Shown one piece after another: positions 33,397 through 41,784 of a stretch of DNA of 64,000 nucleotides. Every line of letters begins with the position of its first letter. Position 1 is the first letter of the stretch. Both the position numbers and the translations under genes were made by a program. This DNA comes from JACCWM01 sp040393065. Its GTDB lineage: Bacteria; Myxococcota_A; Bradymonadia; Bradymonadales; Bradymonadaceae. The DNA lies in NCBI GenBank assembly GCA_040393065.1, contig JBEBUW010000010.1, positions 1-64,000 of the forward strand. The letters are read 5' to 3'. The notes under the pieces are model-generated. The model made no database searches and was not told where the DNA came from. It saw only the letters and a program-made list of their open reading frames with translations.

Positions 33397-35754
33397 GTGG
33401 TTTGTTTTCAGTGTGGAAATCCGGTTTCCACGCAGGCGAAGGCCTGTCCTAATTGTGGCGCAGCTTTACGATCGCCCCGTAAACGTCTCAATGAAGGTGG
33501 TTCGCAAGGACTGCGGCGGATGACGATGGAGCTCAAGGCCATCAATGTCAGCGGACAGTTTTTCCCGCCTGGTGAGCTGGTTGCAGGGCGTTTTCGAGTC
33601 GGTGAGATGATCGGCGAGGGGCCTTTCGGACAGGTGTTTAAGGCTCATGATACGCTTGCTGATACTGATGTTGCGTTGAAGGTTTTTGCGCCCGATGTTT
33701 TGCGCAATCCGATGGATCAGGAGCGATTTTTGAACGCCACGCGTTCCGCTCGTGCGTTGACGCAGCGTAATGTTGTGCGTCTGCATGATAGTGGCGTCCA
33801 TAAAGATCATGCCTGGGTTTCGATGCAGCATCTGGAAGGGCTGAACCTTCGTAAATTGCTGGATCTGCGCAAAATTAAGAATGAGGGATTTTCGCTCGAA
33901 GAGATCGAGCCGATTATCGGGCAGATCACGCTGGCGCTGCAGCATATTAGCCGTGAGTGTCCGCATGGAAACTTGAAGCCGGAAAATATTATTTTTCTGC
34001 CGGATTTCATCAAAGTCACCGATAGTTTTATTTTTCCGGCGTTATCCGGAGAAGTTTTTCGTGAACGGCTGGAGAAAAGTCCTTATCTGGCACCGGAGTT
34101 GCGTCAAAACTCGGATATTTTCGACGCACGTTGTGATGTGTACAGCGTCGGCAAGATTATCGGGGAAATGTACTACGGTGATGTCGATGCCGGCGGTTCG
34201 ATAGAGCGAAATTCTGGGTTGGATGCGCTGTACGAGCGAGCGACGGCTGCAGATGTTTCTGCGCGCTACGCCAGTGTTGAAGAACTGGCAGAAGACCTGG
34301 GCACACTGCTCGATACCGGGATGTTGCTGCAGATGCGCCGTCATGGTGCGCCGGTTCCTCCTCCGCCCGCGCCACCGACGCCCGTATTGGCTGTTGACGC
34401 TGAGCCGCATTCATTACCGCCGGCGCCTCCTGCTTTTTCTGAAATTCCCGCAGGTGTTGAGGCGGACAAGGCTATTCCTGAGGAGGAGATTGCGACGATT
34501 GAGGTTCGCCGCAGCTCGGGGGATTTGCCTCCCATGCCGGGGTCTGTTTCGGACTCGTCGGCGGAGCCAAGTCTTGGAGACTTGCTGGATACGATCGAAG
34601 CGGATCGCACCCAGATGCCCACCCACCTCACAACGCCTGAGCGACTCGAAACTCGGCAGCCAGCAGGACGCATTACCACGGTCGTGGAACCGGCGTCTTC
34701 GGCCGGAGCTAAGAAAACGTCTTCCGGCGTGCCCCTGGCGCTGATTGTTATTTTTGCGGTCGTTGCTGTTGCTATTTTTGCAATCGTGATGTTGCAACAG
34801 CCTGACAATGAAGTGGTTACGCTTGGTGATGGAACAGCATCGACTTCACAGGCAAGAGAGAATCAAGCCAATGAGGAGAATGAGGAGAAGGGAGCAGCAC
34901 AAGAAGAACTCAGTCAGGCTCTTGTTGCAGCAAAAGATATCGTTGCGGAAAGCGCGGTAAAACTAGAAGAAACCGAGAATAAAGCTCCAGACAATGATAA
35001 GGTTGAAGCCGCAAGCGCTTCGGAACCGGCGGCTTCCGCGGTGACGGCCGAATCCGGTAAGGATGCGGCTGGTATCAGTGCAGAGGCTTCGAAAAATATT
35101 GGGGCTTCTTCCAGCGCTTCGTCCTCGGCTGCACCCACCGGTGCGCCAGCGCGGGAATCGGCTGCAAAAGAAGCTGTGCCTGCTAAGAAAGATGCTGCGC
35201 CGCCTAAAGAAACAGCTCCCCAGGCGCCGACGCGCGCTCCGGTAGTCGCCGAGGCTCCCAAGGCACAACCTGGTCAGGGGCTGGATTGTCCGGCCGGAAT
35301 GGTTTTGATCAAGAATCGTAACGGGAATTATTGCGTAGATGCTTTTGAGTTTCCGGGCAAAGGCGCCACACCCAGGACCAACACGACATGGTTTGAGGCT
35401 CGTAAGCAGTGCGTCAATCAGAACAAACGTTTGTGCTCGCTTGGAGAGTGGAAGCAGGCCTGTGGCGCGCAATATCCCTATGGCTCAAAATTCAACGCCG
35501 ATAGTTGTAATACGGCTGATGAAGATGGCTTTGAGCGCAGCCTTGCCAAAGCCGGTAGCTTTCCGGCGTGTCGTTCGCGCTCCGGGGCGTTTGATATGAG
35601 TGGGAATGTGCATGAGTGGGTCGAAGAGCAGCGTGTGGCCGGTGGTGGCTTTGACAGTGACGAATCGGTTGCGTCATGCGGCTATTCTTCGCCCAAAGCT
35701 GCGGGTTCATCGAGCGGCTCGATCGGATTTCGCTGCTGTGTCGATGCTCAATAA
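33397..35754 (+). CDS. Zinc-ribbon pseudokinase fused to an FGE-sulfatase domain
   Basis: A 785-residue protein. An N-terminal zinc ribbon (Cys3, 6, 17, 20) has the same CxxC-x10-CxxC spacing as the upstream kinase. A kinase fold follows (~65-315), with glycine loop GEGPFGQV and Lys95 intact, but Ala114 in place of the alphaC Glu, HGN (190-192) in place of HRD, and DSF (209-211) in place of DFG. Catalysis is therefore unlikely. After a Pro-rich linker comes a membrane span (~445-466), an Ala/Glu/Ser-rich stalk, and from ~629 an FGE-sulfatase/SUMF1-like domain (CPAGMVLIKN, RLCSLGEWKQACG, GAFDMSGNVHEWVE). GGAGA precedes the GTG start. It is probably an extracytoplasmic sensor or scaffold. Confidence 0.92.
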   Translation: MVCFQCGNPVSTQAKACPNCGAALRSPRKRLNEGGSQGLRRMTMELKAINVSGQFFPPGELVAGRFRVGEMIGEGPFGQVFKAHDTLADTDVALKVFAPDVLRNPMDQERFLNATRSARALTQRNVVRLHDSGVHKDHAWVSMQHLEGLNLRKLLDLRKIKNEGFSLEEIEPIIGQITLALQHISRECPHGNLKPENIIFLPDFIKVTDSFIFPALSGEVFRERLEKSPYLAPELRQNSDIFDARCDVYSVGKIIGEMYYGDVDAGGSIERNSGLDALYERATAADVSARYASVEELAEDLGTLLDTGMLLQMRRHGAPVPPPPAPPTPVLAVDAEPHSLPPAPPAFSEIPAGVEADKAIPEEEIATIEVRRSSGDLPPMPGSVSDSSAEPSLGDLLDTIEADRTQMPTHLTTPERLETRQPAGRITTVVEPASSAGAKKTSSGVPLALIVIFAVVAVAIFAIVMLQQPDNEVVTLGDGTASTSQARENQANEENEEKGAAQEELSQALVAAKDIVAESAVKLEETENKAPDNDKVEAASASEPAASAVTAESGKDAAGISAEASKNIGASSSASSSAAPTGAPARESAAKEAVPAKKDAAPPKETAPQAPTRAPVVAEAPKAQPGQGLDCPAGMVLIKNRNGNYCVDAFEFPGKGATPRTNTTWFEARKQCVNQNKRLCSLGEWKQACGAQYPYGSKFNADSCNTADEDGFERSLAKAGSFPACRSRSGAFDMSGNVHEWVEEQRVAGGGFDSDESVASCGYSSPKAAGSSSGSIGFRCCVDAQ

Positions 35755-35794
35755 TATGTAAAGTATTTGGTACAAGAGTAAGTTTTGTGTTCAG

Positions 35795-35836
35795 CAAACC
35801 GCCAGATTCCGTCGAGGGATCTGGCGGTTGTTTTTT
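35795..35836 (+). terminator. Intrinsic terminator after the pseudokinase gene
   Basis: AACCGCCAGAT (35797-35807) pairs with ATCTGGCGGTT (35819-35829) over an 11-base loop, followed by GTTTTTT. It lies 43 bp after the pseudokinase stop. Confidence 0.92.
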
Positions 35837-35961
35837 GCGTATGGACAAAGCCTGTACCGGTGTTCGTAGGCTTTCTGGCAAGTAAGACCAGCTTGTAGAT
35901 AGGCGAAAGCACGAAGGCTGGAAACTTCTAACGCCGTCCGTGCCAGTTCGTAGGGCAACAA

Positions 35962-36003
35962 AAAACCGCTCAGAATGTCATTTTCAGACATCCTGAGCGG
36001 TTT
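35962..36003 (-). terminator. Intrinsic terminator of the propeller lipoprotein gene
   Basis: AAACCGCTCAG-ATGTC pairs with GACAT-CTGAGCGGTTT with one mismatch. On the minus strand it is followed by TTTTTTG, so it ends the leftward lipoprotein transcript. Confidence 0.88.
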
Positions 36004-36021
36004 GATCATCACTGCACCGAA

Positions 36022-36052
36022 GTTATCCGGTTATCCGGTTATCCGATTATCC
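36022..36052. repeat. Octanucleotide repeat overlapping a stop codon
   Basis: Three perfect copies of gttatccg plus attatcc run from 36022 to 36052. The stop codon of the leftward lipoprotein gene (36047-36049) lies inside the last copy. Confidence 0.85.
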
Positions 36053-37927
36053 AAGAATCAAGGGGCATTCGGCGCGGGTGGTAATTCCTTTCAGCACCGG
36101 AACGGCCAGAATATTTTCATCCCGGTAGGCATTGAGCTGAATTTCCACCTGCAGGTATTGATGGCGATGCAGATCAAAGGGTTCAAGCAATGCTTTGAGA
36201 TCAAGTGGCGAGGATGCGCCGGGGAGATCGACTGCATCGAGCCATGGGGCAGAAGCAAGCTCAGCTTCGCTGTGTGCAACGCGCACCCGGATTTTCATGC
36301 TCGCGCCATCGGGAACGATAACATTGTAATGGAGCTGCTCCCACTCGTTGTAGTGATAGTGTTCTGGCGAACAGCCTTCAAAGGTCTGGGTAAAGATTCC
36401 CTGACGATTGGTTGCCAGACGAAGCTGAGAACCGGTCATATCGGAGTAGGTATACGGATAGACAAAGCCTGGCTGGGTATGAATGACCTGTCCATCATGA
36501 AGGCCTGCGCCGGGATCGATTACAAAAGCCGTATTGTGAGAGATGTTAATGCCCCAGACATTACCGTCGAGCGCGACACCGATCCCGTAAGCACTGCCGC
36601 CAGGCGTACCCTCAATGATCGTTCGCTCATCAGGATTGTCGGCATTGATACGATGGATTCCTGTGCCCTGTGCGGCGCCATAAATCCAGCCGTTTTCATC
36701 GGCTGCGATGCCCTGTGCACCGATATTCAGGTTGACGAATCGGCTGCCAAGGGGAGCGTTCGGCTCGTAGCGTTGGATGCGTCCACCTAGCCAAACGCGT
36801 TGCTTGTAATCGACGGTAATTCCGTAGGTGCTGGCAGGTGTTGCGATGCGTTGTTTGACACATGTATCGCCGTCATCTCCGCAGATAGCAACATTGCAAC
36901 TGGCTTCATCTACGCAACGATTGGTGTCAACGCGGCCAAGTAAGCTGGATAGCGTTGCAATCCAGAGGTTACCGCTTTTGTCGAGCGCAAAACCGTAGGT
37001 CGGAACAGGCGATTCTGTCCGAAGTAAAATTTCACCGGTCGTTCCATCGAGTTTCCAGATGACGCCGTTATAACCACCCGCCCAGACGACTGGACCATCC
37101 GGACCATCCTGGGCGGCGACAGCACGAATCAAACCGCCGCCGGAAAGCTCCGTGTTCCACAGAACGCATTCATCCTCGCCCCAGGGCAAGATATTATCCG
37201 CGCCGGTGGAGGTTTGAATTTCGCCGTCTCCATTTTTGTCGACACAGGTTGCACCATTGCCGATTTTGGTAAGCGAACCGCCGTTGCGATTGCCGACGTA
37301 CACATCACTGTAGGTGTCGACAGAAGTACGCGAAGGATCGTTTCCACTTCCCTTCGGGCCTGTCAGGTAGCGGCCGACTTCTTCGTAGGTTTTGGTATCC
37401 ACCTTGGAAATCGTTCCCTGGCTGGTATTGCTGATCCAGATAAATTCTTTTTTCGTCCCCATGCCAGGCATTTCGATGGTGATGTTGCCATCGTCATCCG
37501 TAACGACGCCGGTGTTTCCGCTGGCTTCGGGATCAAACGGCACGCGGCTATCCGGCCCGGCTCCCTCCACCTGACAACTTACTTCGCAATGGCCACAGAT
37601 GTTTTTCTTAGCGCAGTCCTGTGGTCCAGAATTGTTGTTTTCGTTGTTATTATCGTCGTTGTTCGGGTGATTGTTTTCGTTATTCGGATTGTTATTGCTG
37701 ACGGATTTTTCCTGACACACTCCGTTCATGCATTCCAGCCCGAAGGCGCAGCGTTCTTCTGCGGAGCAGGACTCTCCAAGTCCTTTGTCTTCGAACTCGC
37801 CTGGCGGATTATTGCTTTGGCCTGTCAATTCAGAGTTATCACACCCTGCAGAAAGTAGAGCAGAGAAGAGTAAAATGCCGGTCAGGGCAATCTTACCGGG
37901 GAATTTGCGCCAGATTGGCTTACGCAT
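36047..37927 (-). CDS. Beta-propeller-like lipoprotein
   Basis: A 626-residue lipoprotein with lipobox LLSAGC near residue 29. A small Cys-rich module (GESCSAEERCAFGLECMNGVC) is followed by an Asn/Pro/Asp linker (~77-100) rich in NNNPNN units. The next ~350 residues show recurring blades (FIWISNTSQGTISKVD, VVWAGGYNGVIWKLDG, NLWIATLSSLLGRVD, RVWLGGRIQRYE, GWIYGAAQGTGIHRI, NVWGINISHNTAFVID) typical of an NHL/SMP-30-like beta-propeller. The C-terminal ~110 residues form a further beta domain. Likely surface-exposed; the ligand is unknown. A good promoter lies upstream and a terminator downstream. Confidence 0.85.
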   Translation of the reverse strand: MRKPIWRKFPGKIALTGILLFSALLSAGCDNSELTGQSNNPPGEFEDKGLGESCSAEERCAFGLECMNGVCQEKSVSNNNPNNENNHPNNDDNNNENNNSGPQDCAKKNICGHCEVSCQVEGAGPDSRVPFDPEASGNTGVVTDDDGNITIEMPGMGTKKEFIWISNTSQGTISKVDTKTYEEVGRYLTGPKGSGNDPSRTSVDTYSDVYVGNRNGGSLTKIGNGATCVDKNGDGEIQTSTGADNILPWGEDECVLWNTELSGGGLIRAVAAQDGPDGPVVWAGGYNGVIWKLDGTTGEILLRTESPVPTYGFALDKSGNLWIATLSSLLGRVDTNRCVDEASCNVAICGDDGDTCVKQRIATPASTYGITVDYKQRVWLGGRIQRYEPNAPLGSRFVNLNIGAQGIAADENGWIYGAAQGTGIHRINADNPDERTIIEGTPGGSAYGIGVALDGNVWGINISHNTAFVIDPGAGLHDGQVIHTQPGFVYPYTYSDMTGSQLRLATNRQGIFTQTFEGCSPEHYHYNEWEQLHYNVIVPDGASMKIRVRVAHSEAELASAPWLDAVDLPGASSPLDLKALLEPFDLHRHQYLQVEIQLNAYRDENILAVPVLKGITTRAECPLILG

Positions 37928-37988
37928 TGAAAAGCTCCATCACCATGAACGAACAGTTTTTGTAACTTGCATCGACCTCAATCGCTAA

Positions 37989-38017
37989 AATATAGCAAGC
38001 ATCATTATTACATGCAA
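37989..38017 (-). promoter_or_regulatory. Promoter of the propeller lipoprotein gene
   Basis: On the minus strand TTGCAT (38017-38012) and TATATT (37994-37989) are separated by 17 bp, with about 60 bp of leader before ATG 37927. Confidence 0.6.
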
Positions 38018-38175
38018 AACCTGTTCATCGCATCTTGTATCAACTCGATGTACATCATGGACTAAAAAAGCGGCCTGGGTGTCATCCGTTGGCTTGCCAT
38101 AATCGGTGAGGTCCATTAGACGGAGGAACTCTCTGGTATTGTTTGAACTTCTACCGTGCTCCAGGAATCTATTTT

Positions 38176-39927
38176 ATGAAACCTAGTCTTGTAACTTTGC
38201 TGATGTTTTTTTTGACAATCGCGGTAGTTTTTCAAAGTGCTTGCTCGTCAGCTCCTGCCAGGCCAGATGAGGAGGCTTTAACGAGGCAGAGCGGGGTACC
38301 CGCGTATTTTCACAATATACCGGCCGACACTCCTTATCTCGTAACGGGAATGGAGCCGTTTCCCCTCAGCCTTGTGTTGCAAGACAATCTGGAGAAATAC
38401 GGGACTTTTTTAGATTCCTTTCTCGATCGCTTCGCTGACGAGCTGCAGAGCGGTATGCAGACAGAGGACCGTGCCAGCCGAGCAGTTCTCGCTTTGCTGG
38501 AGGAATTTCGGGGAAATTTCTCTGTGCAGGGACTGGAGAAACTCGGGTTTTCGATGCAACCCAGGGTGGCTCTGTATGGAATTGGGCCCTTGCCCGTTTT
38601 TCGGATGAGTCTGCATGATCCGGCGGCATTTGATGCCATGCTGACGCGTATTGAAAATAAGGCAGGCATTGCTGTTGAACGGCATACGCAGCGCGATATT
38701 TCCTATCGTCTGTATCGGTTCGGAGAGGCACTTCTTCCGGTTTCTATCCACGGCAATGAACTGATTGTTGGCATAACGCCCGCTCAGAGCGCGGAGGTCT
38801 ATTTGCCGTATATGCTCGGCATAAAAAAGCCCGAGCAAAGCCTTGCCACGCACAATCAGATCCAGGAAATCATCCAGACCTATCAGGTACATCCAGGCCT
38901 GGTCGGGTATATGGATCTGCTCGCGATTTTCGAGATGGCTCTGGAACCAGAAGGGCTTGGTGCGGTTCAGAGAGAAGTATTTCAGACGTTTCTCAGTGCT
39001 GAGGAAGAGCTGTCTCAGATTTCTGAAGTTTGCCGACAGGAAATGCTCTCTATTTTCGCACTGATGCCGCGAATCGTCGCAGGTTATGAAGAATTTACGC
39101 TGTCGAAAATTCAGGCAGTTCTGGCGCTGGAATTTACTTCGTCATTTGCCGAACGTCTCGATCAAACGCGCACGCCGATTCCAGGCGTGCACTCCCAGGT
39201 TCATCAGGATTCCATGGCCTCCCTCGGAATTGGAATCGATCTGGAGAAGCTTGTGGGACTCTTCGGTTGGCTGGCCAGCGAGGTTCAAGAAAAGTCATTT
39301 CAGTGCGAAGCATTTGCCGATCTCAATGAGGCCGCTGCCAAGTTTCAGGTTCTTTCCAGCATGATGCCAGAATTTATCATGGACATTCGTGGGATTTCGC
39401 TTGCAATCCAATCGCTCACGCTCGGCGAAAACATCGAGGTGGAGTCCCTGGATGATTCGCTCTCTTTACATGCAATTGGCATCGTAAATTCTAAGAATCC
39501 GACGATGTTATTTCAGACGCTGCAGTATTTTGTGCCATTTTTGGCCGAGCTGGAACTCGAAGAGAATCGGATTACGCCAATGGCGAGCGCAGAATATGCT
39601 GAGCTGGGACACTGGTTGTCTCCGCATCTGATTAAAACTGCGACATCGCTCGGGTTCAGCGTTGGGACAGGCATGCAGGACGAAATGGCCTCGCTGCTGG
39701 AGGCGATGCAGCCAACGACTTCACCGCTTCTTCGGGTGTCGTATAATTTCTCGAAAATTTTGCAGTTGCTGGCAGCCAACACCCGGGGGCAGGCCGAAGC
39801 CGATGAAATCTTTGGTGACCTCGAAGCACTTGCCAGCGGTATGAATAACATAGTCTACAATTTGGATGCGAATGAAAAGGCTGTCTTCCTTCGCGTTTCG
39901 ATCGATTGGGAAGCATCCAATCCGTAA
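38176..39927 (+). CDS. Large hypothetical lipoprotein
   Basis: A 583-residue protein. The signal peptide ends in the lipobox FQSAC near residue 23. The mature part starts with a short linker and then PAYFHNIPADTPYLVTGMEP, a theme seen in DUF3352-like secreted proteins of Myxococcota. The rest is mixed alpha/beta without recognisable motifs; no catalytic signature was found. I chose ATG 38176, which has AGGA upstream; the reading frame extends 11 codons further. It ends 47 bp before the acyltransferase gene and may be co-transcribed with it. Confidence 0.75.
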   Translation: MKPSLVTLLMFFLTIAVVFQSACSSAPARPDEEALTRQSGVPAYFHNIPADTPYLVTGMEPFPLSLVLQDNLEKYGTFLDSFLDRFADELQSGMQTEDRASRAVLALLEEFRGNFSVQGLEKLGFSMQPRVALYGIGPLPVFRMSLHDPAAFDAMLTRIENKAGIAVERHTQRDISYRLYRFGEALLPVSIHGNELIVGITPAQSAEVYLPYMLGIKKPEQSLATHNQIQEIIQTYQVHPGLVGYMDLLAIFEMALEPEGLGAVQREVFQTFLSAEEELSQISEVCRQEMLSIFALMPRIVAGYEEFTLSKIQAVLALEFTSSFAERLDQTRTPIPGVHSQVHQDSMASLGIGIDLEKLVGLFGWLASEVQEKSFQCEAFADLNEAAAKFQVLSSMMPEFIMDIRGISLAIQSLTLGENIEVESLDDSLSLHAIGIVNSKNPTMLFQTLQYFVPFLAELELEENRITPMASAEYAELGHWLSPHLIKTATSLGFSVGTGMQDEMASLLEAMQPTTSPLLRVSYNFSKILQLLAANTRGQAEADEIFGDLEALASGMNNIVYNLDANEKAVFLRVSIDWEASNP

Positions 39928-39974
39928 TTGTCAGAAATAGTCAGAATTTGTGTTTTTTCGGCCAGGAGCCTTCG

Positions 39975-40808
39975 ATGAAATGGAAATTCCCGATGGATGA
40001 GGAAGTTTTCGATCGTGTTCAGCGACTGGAAATCCCATTCAATGCCTATGGTCTGGATTCGTTTGGAACTTCCACGGAATATCTGGGGCATTTTTTCAGT
40101 GCGCTGGCCTGGTTTTATCGACATTATTTTGATGTCAGCACATTTGGCATTGAAAACGTTCCCGCCCGGGGGCGAGCCATGGTCGTTGGCAACCACTCCG
40201 GCGGATTGCCTGTCGATGGCGCCATGGTACTCGCCTCGCTGCTATTAGAAATGGATCCGCCACGGCTGGGGCAGGGCATGGTCGAGAAGTTTGCCAATCG
40301 CTGGCCGTTTGTGTCGCAGATTTTTGCGCGTGTTGGACAACTGACCGGTTTGCCGGAACATGCCGAACATCTCTTGCAGGCAGATCGACTCTTGATGGTG
40401 TTTCCAGAAGGCGCGCGAGGAACCGGGAAATTATACCGGGATAAATACAAGCTGGTGCGTTTTGGTACAGGCTTTGTGCGCCTGGCGCTGCAAACCAATA
40501 CTCCAATCGTGCCGTTTGCATTTATCGGCGGAGAAGAAGCGATTCCGACGATATTTCATCTGGAATCAGCAGCGCGTTTGATTGGCGTACCGTATATTCC
40601 TGTCGCGCCTTATCTCTTGCCGATTCCAAGGCCGGTCCGCTGCCAGATATTTTATGGAGAGCCTTTGCTTTTTGAAGGTAATGGCAATGAATCGGATGAC
40701 ATCATTGAAGGGTATGTGGCGGAAGTTCAGGAAAGTATCCGCGGACTGATTGAGCAGGGTCGGGCCTGGCGTCGCAGCGAGTTTTCACGTGGACGCATTC
40801 ATGCTTGA
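39975..40808 (+). CDS. PlsC-like lysophospholipid acyltransferase family protein
   Basis: A 277-residue acyltransferase. The acyltransferase box is NHSGGLPVDGAM (residues 73-84), with the catalytic His, and the substrate-binding FPEGARGTGK lies near 145. The variant NHSGG-PxDG box is typical of a branch found in actinobacteria and Myxococcota, different from the NHxxxxD of E. coli PlsC. It probably acylates a glycerophospholipid or polyketide-like substrate at the inner membrane; the exact substrate is unknown. AGGAG at 39964 supports ATG 39975. The next gene starts 18 bp downstream. Confidence 0.87.
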   Translation: MKWKFPMDEEVFDRVQRLEIPFNAYGLDSFGTSTEYLGHFFSALAWFYRHYFDVSTFGIENVPARGRAMVVGNHSGGLPVDGAMVLASLLLEMDPPRLGQGMVEKFANRWPFVSQIFARVGQLTGLPEHAEHLLQADRLLMVFPEGARGTGKLYRDKYKLVRFGTGFVRLALQTNTPIVPFAFIGGEEAIPTIFHLESAARLIGVPYIPVAPYLLPIPRPVRCQIFYGEPLLFEGNGNESDDIIEGYVAEVQESIRGLIEQGRAWRRSEFSRGRIHA

Positions 40809-40826
40809 ATCGGAAGGGAGCCATCC

Positions 40827-41753
40827 ATGCTGGTTTTAATTACCGGGATTTCAAGTCAAATCGGTCGCCTGGTGGCCGCTCAGCTGGTTGCGCAGGGGCA
40901 TCAGATACTGGGCGTTGATCGACGTCCGTGGCCATCGGCGCCAGCCGGCGTAGAAATGTTTGAGGTGGATATCCGCAAGCGCCGCGCCGAAGATATTTTC
41001 CGAACGCGGCAGCCCGATGCAGTCATCCACCTGGCAACTGTAACGCATCTTGCGGTCAATCCTCAGGAGCGTTACCGCATCAACCTGGGCGGAACACGCG
41101 CGATCTTTGATCATTGCCATACCTATGGTGTTCGGCAGGCGATTTTTGTCGGCCGCCATACGTTTTATGGCGCTGACGCAGATTTGCCGCTGTTTTGCTC
41201 GGAATCTGAGCCGCCGATTGCAATGGCGACTTTTCAAGAGCTGGCTGACATGGTCGCGGCTGATCTTTTTGCCGGATCTGCGTTGTGGCGTTACCCGGAA
41301 ATCGATACGGCCGTACTTCGCTTTTGCTATGCGCTTGGCCCTTCACAAACGGGCACGCTGGCCAGCTATCTGCGCGGACCGCGTGTGCCTACAGCTATGG
41401 GTTTTGATCCGCTGTATCAGTTTATGCACGAAGAAGATGTCAGCCGAGCCATTTGCCTTGCGCTCGATGAGAAGTTGCGCGGCGTGTTCAATGTCGCCGG
41501 CCCTCAGCCCATTCCACTTTCCTTGCTGATCCGCGCGACTGGTCGCCAGCGCCTGGCCATTCCCGAACCTCTGCTGGGACCCATGCTCGGCAGGTTTGGC
41601 CTGCCTTATCTGCCGCCCGGCGCAATCAATCACGTCAAGTACTCGGTCGTCGTTGATGATAGCGCGTTTCGGCAGCGGACGGGTTTTACGCATGAATTTG
41701 ATGAAATAGAAACGATGAATGCGTTTCGCCAGGCGGACAGGGCAGGGGATTGA
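40827..41753 (+). CDS. Atypical extended SDR / NAD-dependent epimerase-like protein
   Basis: A 308-residue Rossmann-fold protein of the epimerase/dehydratase type. The cofactor loop TGISSQIGRL (residues 6-15) is clear, and DRR at 31-33 may contact NAD(P). The catalytic YxxxK is replaced by F136QELA, so redox or epimerase activity of the usual kind is doubtful. It may act as an NAD(P)-binding regulator. It sits 18 bp after the acyltransferase gene and is surely co-transcribed. The pair recurs in related lineages in my recollection, but this was not checked. Confidence 0.82.
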   Translation: MLVLITGISSQIGRLVAAQLVAQGHQILGVDRRPWPSAPAGVEMFEVDIRKRRAEDIFRTRQPDAVIHLATVTHLAVNPQERYRINLGGTRAIFDHCHTYGVRQAIFVGRHTFYGADADLPLFCSESEPPIAMATFQELADMVAADLFAGSALWRYPEIDTAVLRFCYALGPSQTGTLASYLRGPRVPTAMGFDPLYQFMHEEDVSRAICLALDEKLRGVFNVAGPQPIPLSLLIRATGRQRLAIPEPLLGPMLGRFGLPYLPPGAINHVKYSVVVDDSAFRQRTGFTHEFDEIETMNAFRQADRAGD

Positions 41754-41784
41754 TTTTGTTTGCAAAAAAAAGAAACTTGCTCAG

